Source of the DNA: Mycolicibacterium parafortuitum
GTDB lineage: Bacteria; Actinomycetota; Actinomycetes; Mycobacteriales; Mycobacteriaceae
Direction of reading: 5' to 3'
DNA length: 64,000 nucleotides
Assembly: GCF_010725485.1 (NCBI RefSeq)
Contig: NZ_AP022598.1
Coordinates: forward strand, 4,278,001-4,342,000
Position numbers and translations under genes: made by a program. The notes below the pieces were generated by a model. That model searched no databases. It saw only the letters and a program-made list of their open reading frames with translations, and was not told where the DNA came from. This document shows, one piece after another, positions 1-8,588 of the stretch (positions are counted from its first letter, which is position 1; every line of letters starts with the position of its first letter).

Positions 1-434
1 TCCGCGTAGGCGGTGTGGCCGGCGGTCAACGTGTCTGCGTCGGCCGGATCGCCGGTGGGGAAGCGGGCCGTGAGCGCGTCGATCAGGCGCCGTTCGAGCA
101 CCGAGGCCCGCCCTTTGGCCGCGAGCCGGAGTTCTGTGCGTGCCCGCGCCAGCGACGCCGCGAGGTCGACGGGGTCGAACGCCTCCCAGCCCTTGTTGTA
201 GTTCGGCCCGACCGCGTAGGCGATGCCCCAGCGGGCGAACGCGAAGTCCGGGTCGAGTTCCAGCGCGCGTTCGAAGCAGTGGATGGCTTCCTCGTGGTTG
301 AACGCGTACGACCAGACCATGCCGCGGTCGAACCAGATCTGCGCGTTCTCGGATGTGGTGTCAGTCCGGCGATGATACGAGCCGAGGTCGTAGTACGGTT
401 CGGCCTCGTTCGGCACGCTCGACGCGGCGGTCAT
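1..434 (-). CDS. TPR-repeat protein, C-terminal part beyond window
   Basis: Only the first 144 codons are present; the gene runs off the left edge. Translation from the ATG at 434 begins MTAASSVPNEAEPYYDLG and continues through NAQIWFDRGMVWSYAFNHE and AIHCFERALELDPDFAFA, a typical tetratricopeptide helix pair, so this is probably a protein-binding scaffold; no enzyme motif is visible. It is the third gene of a leftward TetR - membrane protein - TPR series and overlaps the preceding gene by 74 bases, which suggests translational coupling. The start is inferred from the sensible N-terminus; a later internal start cannot be excluded. Function unknown. Confidence 0.72.
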   Translation of the reverse strand, partial: MTAASSVPNEAEPYYDLGSYHRRTDTTSENAQIWFDRGMVWSYAFNHEEAIHCFERALELDPDFAFARWGIAYAVGPNYNKGWEAFDPVDLAASLARARTELRLAAKGRASVLERRLIDALTARFPTGDPADADTLTAGHTAYA

Positions 435-1431
435 ATACCGCACGATAATTCACCCTGGCTGCGGTCGCGCAGATTGCGAGGAAAGCCCCTGCCGCGGCCC
501 ACGCCGCCAGCGTCAACAGTGGTGCCACGGCACCGTGTCCGTCGAAATAGGTGATACTGCGCAGCAACTCGACCCCGGATCCCTGCGGGACCACATCGGT
601 GAACGTGGAATAGAACCCCGACAGCAGCGGGCGTCCCACCGGACCCGCCGCCGCGGCGTTACCGATCACGACGAGGAACAGCCCCAGCGCCACCGACGGC
701 ACCGCCCCGAACGCGGTCGCGACCCCGGTGATGGCGCCGCCGACGGCGATCGCGTAGAGCCACAGCACGCCGAAGACCTGCCACGGGTGCGCGGTCAGCG
801 CGTCCAGCCCAGGGCCGACATAGAGGGTCACCAGTCCGGCCAGTACCGCCGAGAACACCGACAGCGACACGGTGCGTAGCGCGAGCATCACCGGCGTGCG
901 GACCGTACCCATCAACCGTCCGAGCAGCGCCGCACCCAGCGACGCGCCGATCGAGAGGAAGATGACCGCGTAGAACTCGACGGTTCCGGACGGGTCGCCG
1001 GCCGAGGTCGGCGCGACGTCCTCGACGACTGCGGCGAGACCGGTCTGCTCGGCAGCCTGTCGGCCGACCGATTCGGCGGCGACCGCGACGCTGTGGCCGC
1101 CACCACCCGCGACGAAGATCGTCATCCTGCCCTCGGGGTCCACGGCGAATGCGGTGTCGGCTTTGCGCTCGAGGACCTGCGCCCTCGCGTCGGCGGCGTC
1201 GCCGAACTCGTTGACCGTCAACACATCCTGTTGGCGCAGCGCGTCGACGAAGGTCGCCGGCCCGGACGCCGCCACCGTCATGTGATGCAGCGTCGGTTTG
1301 GCGAATGCGCCGGAATAGCTCGCCACCATCGCGAGCACGAAGACGGTCAGGCCGGCCAGGGCCAGCACCGTGGTGCGGATCGCGGCGCGATCGCGGATCG
1401 GGGGGAGTTCCGGTGAGTGGTGTCTACCCAC
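361..1431 (-). CDS. Multi-pass membrane protein, YhgE/SNG1 (DUF3533)-like
   Basis: A 356-residue membrane protein. One N-terminal transmembrane helix (about residues 20-40) is followed by a roughly 110-residue external region, then about five hydrophobic helices in the C-terminal half and a basic cytoplasmic tail. This layout fits the YhgE/SNG1 membrane proteins, related in topology to ABC-2 permeases, often found with TetR regulators and implicated in drug or lipid tolerance. The GTG at 1431 was chosen because AAAGGA lies seven bases upstream; the ATG at 1473 would force a 50-base overlap with the upstream regulator. The gene overlaps the TetR gene by 8 bases and the next gene by 74, so the three are probably one operon. 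Substrate unknown. Confidence 0.75.
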   Translation of the reverse strand: MGRHHSPELPPIRDRAAIRTTVLALAGLTVFVLAMVASYSGAFAKPTLHHMTVAASGPATFVDALRQQDVLTVNEFGDAADARAQVLERKADTAFAVDPEGRMTIFVAGGGGHSVAVAAESVGRQAAEQTGLAAVVEDVAPTSAGDPSGTVEFYAVIFLSIGASLGAALLGRLMGTVRTPVMLALRTVSLSVFSAVLAGLVTLYVGPGLDALTAHPWQVFGVLWLYAIAVGGAITGVATAFGAVPSVALGLFLVVIGNAAAAGPVGRPLLSGFYSTFTDVVPQGSGVELLRSITYFDGHGAVAPLLTLAAWAAAGAFLAICATAARVNYRAVYDRRVERAERGRTVLRPRLVSSPD

Positions 1432-2017
1432 GGTCGGGTCCTTTCTGGATCGACGCAGTGCCCAGCAGTGCATCGACGGTGTCGAGTGCCGCGCGCACCC
1501 GGGCGTGCAGATCGGGGGCGTCCGGGTCTTCCATCCAGGACCTCAGGACCTCCACGAACCCGCCCACCAGGAAGCGGGTGACCGCGTCGGCTGGAACAGG
1601 GGAGACCGCGTCGAGCACGGCGAGGCCCTGTTCGGCGATCTGGCGGCAGGGTGTGACCAGTGCGTCGCGGTAGGTGACGAGCACATGTTGGTGGACGGTG
1701 CTCGATACGGCGTTGCGGCACAACGGCGAATGCTGCGCGGCGAACCCGAACAACTCAAGAATCCGTGCGCGCGCGTCGGTGCCGTCGTAGATGGGCATGG
1801 CGGAATCGAAGGCGTGGCTGAATGCGGCGGCCACCACATCGTCGCGGTCGCGGAAATGGCGGTAGAAGACCTGACGGCTGACCTGGGCGTGCGCGGTCAG
1901 ATCGCCGACCGAGATCGCGTCCACCGGATGCTCGTGGGCGAGCGCGAACGCCGCATCCCGGAGCCGGGTATGGACCCGCTCCGCACGTGGATCGGCACTG
2001 CGGCTGCGTAAGCGCAT
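1424..2017 (-). CDS. TetR-family transcriptional regulator
   Basis: A 197-residue protein with an N-terminal TetR helix-turn-helix at about residues 20-65, including VGDLTAHAQVSRQVFYRHF, which is the recognition-helix region of the family. The C-terminal helical domain, which would bind an effector, shows no recognisable ligand signature. It is the first gene of the leftward operon with the YhgE/SNG1-like membrane protein, so it probably represses that operon. The upstream 50 bases to the next convergent stop at 2070 are AT-richer than their surroundings and hold the promoter; I could not pick out a clean palindrome there. Confidence 0.9.
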   Translation of the reverse strand: MRLRSRSADPRAERVHTRLRDAAFALAHEHPVDAISVGDLTAHAQVSRQVFYRHFRDRDDVVAAAFSHAFDSAMPIYDGTDARARILELFGFAAQHSPLCRNAVSSTVHQHVLVTYRDALVTPCRQIAEQGLAVLDAVSPVPADAVTRFLVGGFVEVLRSWMEDPDAPDLHARVRAALDTVDALLGTASIQKGPDRG

Positions 2018-2069
2018 GACGTGAGGTTAGAAGACTTTGTTTACAGTTGTCCATGAAATGTTAGGTCGA

Positions 2070-3560
2070 CTAAGTCACCTTGTGGGCGTCCGTGTGATCG
2101 GCCATACCCACGTCATCGGGGGCCACGAACCACTCCCGCAGGAAGTCCGTCAACGCGGCGATGTCGCCGGCATCTCCGCGTGCCGCCAGATAGCCGTCCG
2201 GCCGAACCAGTAGCCACCCGTCGTCGCGGCCCGGCCGCACCGTCACCACCCCGTACCACCGACGGGTCGCGTCGCGGGCCGTCGCGTCATCGGTGAACAA
2301 CGTCAGCGCGCCCAGGTCGAGTTCGTCGTACAGCCCGTCCGCGTCGGGCACCCGGTCACCCGCCCCGAACGGCCCGCCCCGGTAATCCGCCGAGAGTTGC
2401 CCGAACATCGCCGCGGCCGCCTCCTGCACCCGCGATCGCCCAAGGGCTCTCGGCGCCATACGGATTCGCACCTCGTGTACGACACGATTGGTCGAGTTGA
2501 AGACGCGCGTACCGATCTCGGTGAACCCGATCACCTTCCGGATCACCGGCAGTCGCTCTGAGGAATACGTCTCCAGCACTGCGGGTTTCGCGCGGCCGTC
2601 GAGCACCATCGCCAACTTCCAGGACAGGTTGATCATGTCCTGCACCCCGAGGTTCATACCCTGCCCGCCCGCCGGACTGTGCACATGAGCCGCATCTCCG
2701 CCGAAGAACACCCGACCCTTCCGCAGTGTCTTCATGTGCCTGCTGTTGATCCGGAATCGTGAGCTCCAGTTCATCGAGTGCAACCGCGCCGGCACGTGCA
2801 CCACCCGGTCGAACAGCACCTGAATGTGTGCGAGCCCGACCTCACCCGCATCGGTGGCGATCCCGCCGGGATCGGTCGCCATCAGCCGGAACCGGCCGCC
2901 GCCCATCGGGAACACCGCGAAGAATCCGTTGGCGGCAAGGAAGATCGACACCTCGTCGGACGGTAGATCGCCGTCGATGTGCAGGTCGGCCAGCACGTAG
3001 TTGTGGGGGAGTGTGCGCCCGGCGAACCCGAGTCCCAGGGCTCTGCGGATCGTGCTGTGCGGGCCGTCGGCCGCGATGACGTACGAAGCGCGCACCGTCT
3101 CGTCGGTGCCGCTGCTGCGCATCGTGACGTCGACGCCCTCGGCCGACTCGCGCACCGCGGTGACCGTCACGCCACGCTCCACCTTGATGCCTTGCCGGGC
3201 AAGCTGCTCGATCAGCAGTCGTTCGGTCTCCGATTGCGCAAGCATCAGGATGAAGTTGAATTCGCTGGGCATTCGGTGCAACTCGATCGAGGCGAGACGG
3301 CAACCCGACGCATACAGCGTGGCGCTTCCGGCCCGGTTGCCCAGCGGCAGCATCCGGTCGCCGACACCGCGTACACGCAGCAGTTCCAGCGTGCGCGCCT
3401 GCACGGCCAGTGCGCGTGACTCCGGTGATGGTCGCTCCGCGCGGTCGACGATGCGGACGGCGACGCCCAGCCGGGACAGCTCGAGCGCCGCGGTCAGGCC
3501 GGTGGGTCCGGCCCCTGCGATCAGAACGGCGGTGGATGCCGACGGCGGCTGACCGGACAT
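2070..3560 (-). CDS. FAD-dependent aromatic/polyketide hydroxylase
   Basis: A 496-residue flavoprotein monooxygenase of the p-hydroxybenzoate hydroxylase fold. Visible motifs are the Rossmann GAGPTGL near residue 15, the DG motif in VIAADGPHSTIRR, and the second FAD motif GGDAAHVHSPAGGQGMNLG. A C-terminal thioredoxin-like region of about 120 residues places it with the larger polyketide/phenol hydroxylases (PgaE/MhpA-like), which use NAD(P)H and O2 on aromatic substrates. The ATG at 3560 has AAGGAG at the right distance. It is divergent from a TetR gene, and the intervening region carries two matching palindromes, so induction by a substrate-like ligand is likely. Substrate unknown. Confidence 0.9.
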   Translation of the reverse strand: MSGQPPSASTAVLIAGAGPTGLTAALELSRLGVAVRIVDRAERPSPESRALAVQARTLELLRVRGVGDRMLPLGNRAGSATLYASGCRLASIELHRMPSEFNFILMLAQSETERLLIEQLARQGIKVERGVTVTAVRESAEGVDVTMRSSGTDETVRASYVIAADGPHSTIRRALGLGFAGRTLPHNYVLADLHIDGDLPSDEVSIFLAANGFFAVFPMGGGRFRLMATDPGGIATDAGEVGLAHIQVLFDRVVHVPARLHSMNWSSRFRINSRHMKTLRKGRVFFGGDAAHVHSPAGGQGMNLGVQDMINLSWKLAMVLDGRAKPAVLETYSSERLPVIRKVIGFTEIGTRVFNSTNRVVHEVRIRMAPRALGRSRVQEAAAAMFGQLSADYRGGPFGAGDRVPDADGLYDELDLGALTLFTDDATARDATRRWYGVVTVRPGRDDGWLLVRPDGYLAARGDAGDIAALTDFLREWFVAPDDVGMADHTDAHKVT

Positions 3561-3593
3561 GGTGAACTCCTTCGCGCTAAGTCGACTCTGCAC

Positions 3594-3615
3594 TAAGTCA
3601 ACGGATGTTGACTTA
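3594..3615. promoter_or_regulatory. Operator 1 for the divergent TetR
   Basis: Perfect inverted repeat: arms TAAGTCAAC and GTTGACTTA with a 4-base spacer. It lies 34 bases upstream of the monooxygenase start and has the same 9-4-9 geometry as the second site. A related smaller palindrome, AGTCGACT, is at 3580-3587. Confidence 0.82.
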
Positions 3616-3634
3616 TACGATAGGCCGGTGGGGG

Positions 3635-3660
3635 CATAAGTCAACACCTGGTGACTTATG
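3635..3660. promoter_or_regulatory. Operator 2 overlapping the TetR promoter
   Basis: Arms CATAAGTCA and TGACTTATG with an 8-base spacer; aligned to operator 1 it keeps the 9-4-9 pattern with one mismatch. It overlaps a possible -10 element (TATGCT, 3657-3662) that sits six bases before the TetR ATG, so binding should shut off the regulator's own transcription. Confidence 0.8.
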
Positions 3661-3668
3661 CTCTGCAC

Positions 3669-4226
3669 ATGACGAGACCGCGCAATGCCGAGGCCACCCG
3701 GGCGGGCATCCTGACAGCCGCGCGCGCGCGATTCGGGGCCGACGGCTACGACCGGACCACGCTGCGGGCCATCGCCGCCGACGTCGGCGTGGACCCAGCC
3801 CTGGTGATCCGGTATTTCGGCAACAAGCAGCAACTCTTCGCGGCGGCAGCGGAGTTCGAGCTCCACCTGCCCGACCTCACCGAGCTGACCCCGGATGAGA
3901 TGGCCGACGCGCTGCTGGAGCGGTTCTTCGCGGTCTGGGAGCGCGACTCCACCTTCATCGCTCTCCTGCGCGCGGCGATGACGAGCGACGCGGCGGCCGA
4001 GACCATGCGTCAGGTGTTCGCCACCCAGGTGGCGCCGACCATGTCCAAGGTCGTCACCGACAATCCGGGTCCGCGTGCCGCGCTGATCGGCTCTCTCGTG
4101 ATCGGGATGGCGACCACCCGCTACGTGATCAAGGCGCCCGCGGTCGCCGCACTCGGCCACGACGAACTCATCCGGTGGGCGCGCCCCCTCATCCGCGATC
4201 TGCTCGTCGGGCCACCCCCGCGGTGA
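3669..4226 (+). CDS. TetR-family regulator of the monooxygenase
   Basis: A 185-residue TetR protein. Its N-terminus contains the helix-turn-helix LRAIAADVGVDPALVIRYF (about residues 33-51), where the usual aromatic pair at the end of the recognition helix is RYF. The C-terminal half resembles the AcrR-like effector domain common in actinobacteria. The start is placed at the ATG at 3669, not the GTG at 3651, because the earlier codon lies inside an operator and a -10-like TATGCT ends six bases before the ATG, the spacing of a leaderless mycobacterial mRNA. Two palindromes between it and the divergent FAD monooxygenase make autorepression plus control of that enzyme the likely role. Confidence 0.9.
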   Translation: MTRPRNAEATRAGILTAARARFGADGYDRTTLRAIAADVGVDPALVIRYFGNKQQLFAAAAEFELHLPDLTELTPDEMADALLERFFAVWERDSTFIALLRAAMTSDAAAETMRQVFATQVAPTMSKVVTDNPGPRAALIGSLVIGMATTRYVIKAPAVAALGHDELIRWARPLIRDLLVGPPPR

Positions 4227-4257
4227 CACCCGGATTGACACGTGTTCTAGTCGAGGG

Positions 4258-4884
4258 GTGCTGGACTACACCCACGTGGACGGATTGAGCGCAGCCGACA
4301 TCGCCCGGTTGCGTGCTGTGTACGAACCCCTCACCCAGTCAGTGCGCGAACTCATCGACGCGACGATCCGCACCGAGGTGGACGCCGACGCCGTCGCAGC
4401 CGCCAAGGCCGAGATCGACTCCGCCACCGCGCGGTTGCGGGCTGTGCAGTGCGAAGGCTCGTTCGGGGTCCAGACCGGGGCGGACGGCCAGTCGATGCCG
4501 TGGGGCAACGCGGTGATCGGCGTGCGCAATCCGAGCGCGCCGCCGCTGGTCATCCACAAGGACGGCGACGGCGGGGCCCGCAGCGACTTCTACCTCGGAG
4601 CGGCCTTCGAGGGTCCGCCGGGGCATGTGCACGGCGGGGTCTCGGCCAAGATCCTCGACCACATCCTCGGCGACGCGGCGAGCAAGCCGGGCGCGCACCG
4701 CCTGACCGGCACCATCACGGTGCGTTACCGGCGCCTGACGCCGCTGGGGCGGCTGCATTCCGAAGCGCGGGTGACTCACACCGACGGGTTCAAGACCTAC
4801 GCGGTCGGGCACATCGCCGACGCCACCGGAATCACCGTGGAGGCCGAGGCGGTGTTCATCGAGCCGCGCTGGGCGCGGGGATGA
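4258..4884 (+). CDS. PaaI-like hotdog-fold thioesterase
   Basis: A 208-residue protein with a single hotdog domain in its C-terminal 120 residues. The key stretch is GPPGHVHGGVSAKILDHILG, which matches the HGG-containing active-site helix of the PaaI/4HBT acyl-CoA thioesterases. The first 80 residues are helical and charged. It begins with GTG at 4258, 31 bases after the TetR stop, and its last 29 bases overlap the convergent FUSC gene. It likely hydrolyses an acyl- or aryl-CoA; the substrate is unknown and the link to the neighbouring regulator is only positional. Confidence 0.8.
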   Translation: MLDYTHVDGLSAADIARLRAVYEPLTQSVRELIDATIRTEVDADAVAAAKAEIDSATARLRAVQCEGSFGVQTGADGQSMPWGNAVIGVRNPSAPPLVIHKDGDGGARSDFYLGAAFEGPPGHVHGGVSAKILDHILGDAASKPGAHRLTGTITVRYRRLTPLGRLHSEARVTHTDGFKTYAVGHIADATGITVEAEAVFIEPRWARG

Positions 4885-6865
4885 CCTCGATCGCGTTCAG
4901 ATAGCGCGCGATCGCGCTGGCCTCGGCGACGAGCACGCGTGATGAACCGTCGTCGGCGCCGTACCTCGAAGCGGCCTCCCGCAGCCGCTGCGCCGCGGCC
5001 TCCAGTTCGGCGGAGTCGACCGTCCACGGCGACGCCGCCGTCGGCGGGTCCCCGCACAGCGCCTCCACATACTCGTCCACCGTGACCGCGAACTGACGGT
5101 CCTCGATCGTCGGCTGACCCTGTGGCAGGTTCGCCTCCAGCGTGGCGCACGACGCCGTCAGCGAGTTCACCGCGGTGCGGTAGGAGCGCAGCCAGTGCCG
5201 CAACTCGGGCGCCTCCATCCGCATCGCGCCCGATGTCGCCTCGAACGCCGCCCTGGCCCGGTACGCCCGCTGCCATGCGGCGCTCAGCGCGTCGGCAGGA
5301 TGTTCCATCGCGTGCACGTAGCCCTTGATCACCGTTGCGGCGTAGTCGATCTCGGTCTTGAGCAGCTCGCCGGCACGTTGCGCCAGCCGCGTCAGCTGAT
5401 CGTCGGGTAGCACGACGTGCGAGACGACGGCCAGACCGCCGCCGATGAGCGTGGCCAGCACGGGGTCGGTCATCGAGGGCGGTGCGCCGTCGCGGCTCAC
5501 TTCGAGCAGGAACATCGCGGCCGCGGCCACCGCGGACGACATCGCGATGAACCCCAGCCCGGACACGAGGTAGGCGGACGCGATCCCGACCACCGCGAAG
5601 ACCGCCGACACCCATGTGGGCGGGTCGAGAAGGATCAGCACGGTGGAGGCGGCGACGATGCCGACGAGGCTGCCCGCCAACCGGCCGACACAGCGGGTGT
5701 AGGTGTGGGCGGTCTCCGGTCGCAACACCAGCAGCACGGTCAGCAAAATCCAGTATCCGTACGGCACATGGGCCAGGTGCTCGATCGCGCAGCCGGCGAC
5801 GATCGCCGCGGCGAGCCGGACCGAGTGGCGCAACACCGGGGAGCGTCGCCGCAGATGCCCACGTACGGTCTCGATCGCCGCGCGCACCGACGACGGCAGT
5901 TCTGACCGGCGCAACCGGACCGCGTCGGGGGTGGACGGAACGAAGTCGCCGAGACGCATCGCCACCACTTCGTGCAACAGGGCCGAGAGCCGCTGGACCG
6001 GGCCGGATTCCGGACCCTCGACGTCGGCGACCACGGAGTCGAACCGGGTGATCGCCACGTCGGTGCGGACGCGCCCAGAACGGCTGGTGTCCGCCACCGC
6101 CATCATCGTGTCGGCGGCCTCTTCCAGAACCCGGTCCAGTGCGTCGGACCGGGATCCGGAAGCGATGTCGGTCAACGTCGCGGCGATGCGTTCCGGCAGT
6201 GCGTACCAGCCGCGGTAATCGGCAGGCCGACGCGATGTCGGGCGCGTCGTTCTGGTGAATGCTTCGCGAAGCGCGACCAGCGGTTCGGTGTCGACGCGCC
6301 AGCCGTCCCGGTCCTCGACGAGGCGGCGCGTGTCGGTGGCCAGCGACCGGTACGCGGTGACCACCGCATCGCGCTGATCCCGCCATCTCTGCGGCGGCCA
6401 GATCGCGATCACCGCGGCCTGGGTCAGTGCGCCGGCAACGGCGAGGGCGGCGGTCCACGGTGCGGCAGTCAGCGCGGGCGAGGCCACCTGCGCGCCGACC
6501 AGCAACGCGCCGGACGCGGCGCCGAGCAGTCCGGTGTTGGGTCCGTTCGCCCACAGCATTGCCGCGCCGGCGCACCACGCCGCCGCCACGACGACGAAAA
6601 GCACAGGGACCGAGGCGGTCAGCGCACCGAGCAGTACCGCGCCACCGGCGAGCGCCGAGGCCAGATACACCAGCGGCACGCGGGACCGAGGGCTGTCCTG
6701 AAACGCGCAAGCACCGGCGATCGCGGCGGCTCCGCCCGCGGTGGTGGCCGAACCCGGTGGACCCCACTGCATCGCGATCGCAGTGATCGCCGCCACCGCA
6801 ACCAGACTGCGCAAGGCCGCAGCGAGATCCGGCAGCGCCGGACGCACCGCGAGACCCTTGATCAC
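4856..6865 (-). CDS. FUSC-family inner-membrane protein
   Basis: A 669-residue protein with two clusters of hydrophobic helices (about residues 15-160 and 340-460), each followed by a helical cytoplasmic domain. This is the duplicated layout of the FUSC / aromatic-acid-exporter family (AaeB, YccS). The second cluster contains the family-like segment HVPYGYWILLTVLLVLRP. Such proteins are thought to export aromatic acids or similar small molecules, but few are characterised. It is divergent from the EthD-like gene with 31 bases between starts, so the two promoters must overlap. No ligand can be assigned. Confidence 0.82.
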   Translation of the reverse strand: MIKGLAVRPALPDLAAALRSLVAVAAITAIAMQWGPPGSATTAGGAAAIAGACAFQDSPRSRVPLVYLASALAGGAVLLGALTASVPVLFVVVAAAWCAGAAMLWANGPNTGLLGAASGALLVGAQVASPALTAAPWTAALAVAGALTQAAVIAIWPPQRWRDQRDAVVTAYRSLATDTRRLVEDRDGWRVDTEPLVALREAFTRTTRPTSRRPADYRGWYALPERIAATLTDIASGSRSDALDRVLEEAADTMMAVADTSRSGRVRTDVAITRFDSVVADVEGPESGPVQRLSALLHEVVAMRLGDFVPSTPDAVRLRRSELPSSVRAAIETVRGHLRRRSPVLRHSVRLAAAIVAGCAIEHLAHVPYGYWILLTVLLVLRPETAHTYTRCVGRLAGSLVGIVAASTVLILLDPPTWVSAVFAVVGIASAYLVSGLGFIAMSSAVAAAAMFLLEVSRDGAPPSMTDPVLATLIGGGLAVVSHVVLPDDQLTRLAQRAGELLKTEIDYAATVIKGYVHAMEHPADALSAAWQRAYRARAAFEATSGAMRMEAPELRHWLRSYRTAVNSLTASCATLEANLPQGQPTIEDRQFAVTVDEYVEALCGDPPTAASPWTVDSAELEAAAQRLREAASRYGADDGSSRVLVAEASAIARYLNAIEVIPAPSAAR

Positions 6866-6896
6866 TCGTCCATTCTGACCCGGCTATGTTCGCCGG

Positions 6897-7637
6897 GTGG
6901 AGAAAGTGATGATCACCCTGCGTGGCGCGCCCGGCGACGAGGCCTGGTGCACCCGGCTGCGCACCGACGTCGCCCGGCAACTGCTGGCCACCGGTGCGCC
7001 CGGGCTGACCGTCAACGTGCGCGACGCGGCGGTGACCGATTCGCTGATGACGTTGACGACCCTCGAACCGCCGGTGATCGCACTGGTCAGCATGTGGACG
7101 CCGCAATACTACGGTGAGCAGATCCGCACCGCGACAACGGTATTGGCGGAGCTGTGCGACCAGGCCGCGGCGTACCTGGTCACCGAGTCGGTGCCGCTGC
7201 CCGGTCCGCGGACCGACCCGGGCGTGCGGACGCCGGGGCTGGCCAACGTCGCGTTGCTGCGCAGACCGGGCGGACTCGACGAGCGCACATGGTTGCACCG
7301 TTGGCATCACGACCACACCCAGGTCGCGATCGACACCCAGGCGACGTTCGGGTATGTCCAGAACACGGTGGTGCGCGCGCTGACCGACGACGCCGCGCCG
7401 GTCGACGCGATCGTCGAGGAGCTGTTCCCGATCGAGGCCACCGCCGACCTGCACGCGTTCTTCGGTGCCGCCGACGACGCCGATCTGAGTGATCGGATGT
7501 CCAGGATGGTGGCCAGTACGACGGCGTTCGGGGCCAACGAAAACGTCGACACCGTGCCGACGAGCCGCTACGTGCTGCGCGACCCGTTCCCGGCTTCGCC
7601 CGATGCGACGGCCGGCCGCGATAGCCTGCAGCCGTGA
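6897..7637 (+). CDS. EthD-like dimeric alpha/beta-barrel protein
   Basis: A 246-residue protein of unknown function. The C-terminal half contains a histidine-rich stretch, WLHRWHHDHTQVAIDTQ, followed by FGYVQNTVVRAL, which is how EthD/dimeric ferredoxin-like barrel proteins look. EthD-type proteins accompany degradative or polyketide enzymes, and some act as small cyclases or epimerases. The start is GTG at 6897; an ATG at 6909 is possible. Its stop overlaps the start of the enoyl-CoA hydratase gene by four bases, so the two are translationally coupled and probably work on the same acyl-CoA or ring-derived substrate. Confidence 0.68.
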   Translation: MEKVMITLRGAPGDEAWCTRLRTDVARQLLATGAPGLTVNVRDAAVTDSLMTLTTLEPPVIALVSMWTPQYYGEQIRTATTVLAELCDQAAAYLVTESVPLPGPRTDPGVRTPGLANVALLRRPGGLDERTWLHRWHHDHTQVAIDTQATFGYVQNTVVRALTDDAAPVDAIVEELFPIEATADLHAFFGAADDADLSDRMSRMVASTTAFGANENVDTVPTSRYVLRDPFPASPDATAGRDSLQP

Positions 7638-8386
7638 CTTTGCAGATCAGCGACGAGAACCGGGTCCGCACGCTGGTGTTCGACCGGCCCGAGGCGCTCA
7701 ACGCGTTCAACCAGGAGCTCTATCTCGCCACCGCGACGGCGCTGCGTGACGCCGCCGAGGACCCCGAGGTCGCCGTGGTGCTGCTGACCGGGGCAGGGCG
7801 CGCGTTCAGCGCGGGCAACGACCTCAAGGAGATGCAGGCCGGTATCGCCGACGGGTCGCTGACCTCCGAGGGCAGCCACTTCACCACGATGATCGACGCC
7901 CTCATCGAGTTGCCCAAGCCGTTGATCTGTGCGGTCAACGGGGTCGGGCTCGGTATCGGCACCACGATCCTGGGCTACGCCGATCTGGTCTTCATGTCCT
8001 CGACTGCGCGGTTGAAGTGCCCGTTCACCAGCCTCGGGGTGGCACCCGAAGCCGCATCGTCGTATCTGCTGCCGCAGCTGATCGGACGGCAGAATGCCGC
8101 CTGGCTGCTGTTGTCGTCGGAATGGGTGGACGCCGAGGAGGCCAAACGGATGGGCATCGCCTGGAAGGTGTGCGAGCCCGACGACCTGCTGCCCGAGGCG
8201 CGCAGGCACGCCGAAATCCTTGCGTCCCGCTCGATTCCGAGCCTGGTCGCGGTCAAGAAGACGATGGTGGCGCCCTACCGAGATGAGATCGCCGCGGCCA
8301 CCGCGCGGGAGAACGCGCACTTCCAGGAACTTCTCGGTGGAGCCGCCAATGCTGCCGCGCTGGCCGAGTTCACCGGCAAGGGCTGA
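7634..8386 (+). CDS. Enoyl-CoA hydratase/isomerase family protein
   Basis: A 250-residue crotonase-fold enzyme. The oxyanion-hole segments are GRAFSAGNDLKEM (about residues 55-67) and NGVGLGIGTT (about residues 100-109). The catalytic-loop region reads LGVAPEAASSYLL, with a glutamate in the position seen in delta3,delta2-enoyl-CoA isomerases rather than the second glutamate of classical hydratases, so isomerase or another crotonase reaction is more likely. It starts with GTG inside the stop of the EthD-like gene. Cytoplasmic, acting on a fatty or aryl acyl-CoA; chain length cannot be judged. Confidence 0.9.
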   Translation: MTLQISDENRVRTLVFDRPEALNAFNQELYLATATALRDAAEDPEVAVVLLTGAGRAFSAGNDLKEMQAGIADGSLTSEGSHFTTMIDALIELPKPLICAVNGVGLGIGTTILGYADLVFMSSTARLKCPFTSLGVAPEAASSYLLPQLIGRQNAAWLLLSSEWVDAEEAKRMGIAWKVCEPDDLLPEARRHAEILASRSIPSLVAVKKTMVAPYRDEIAAATARENAHFQELLGGAANAAALAEFTGKG

Positions 8387-8387
8387 T

Positions 8388-8582
8388 TCAGCCCACGCTC
8401 TCGCGCTTGCAGTCGACGGCTTGGAAGTGTGCCTCGATGATCGTCCTGAGGGTTCGCCGGCATCTGCCGCAGTCGCCGCCCGCGCCGCAGGCCTCCGCGA
8501 TCTCTTTCGAGGTCCGTGCACCGTTGGCCACCACTTCGTGGACCACATGGCTGGTGGTCCCGGTGCAGAGGCAGACGAACAT
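8388..8582 (-). CDS. bfd: Bacterioferritin-associated ferredoxin
   Basis: A 64-residue [2Fe-2S] protein of the BFD family. Four cysteines are in the expected arrangement: Cys4 and Cys6 in CLC near the N-terminus, then the pair in CGRC. Bfd reduces the ferric core of bacterioferritin so that iron can be released. Its position supports this role: it lies in a leftward pair divergent from bfrA, with possible iron boxes in the shared promoter region. It follows the upstream 210-residue gene by only six bases, so the two are probably co-transcribed. Confidence 0.88.
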   Translation of the reverse strand: MFVCLCTGTTSHVVHEVVANGARTSKEIAEACGAGGDCGRCRRTLRTIIEAHFQAVDCKRESVG

Positions 8583-8588
8583 GCGCGG

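Noticed and set aside
3651..3668. GTG 3651 as TetR start
   Set aside because: It falls inside an operator and upstream of the likely transcription start.
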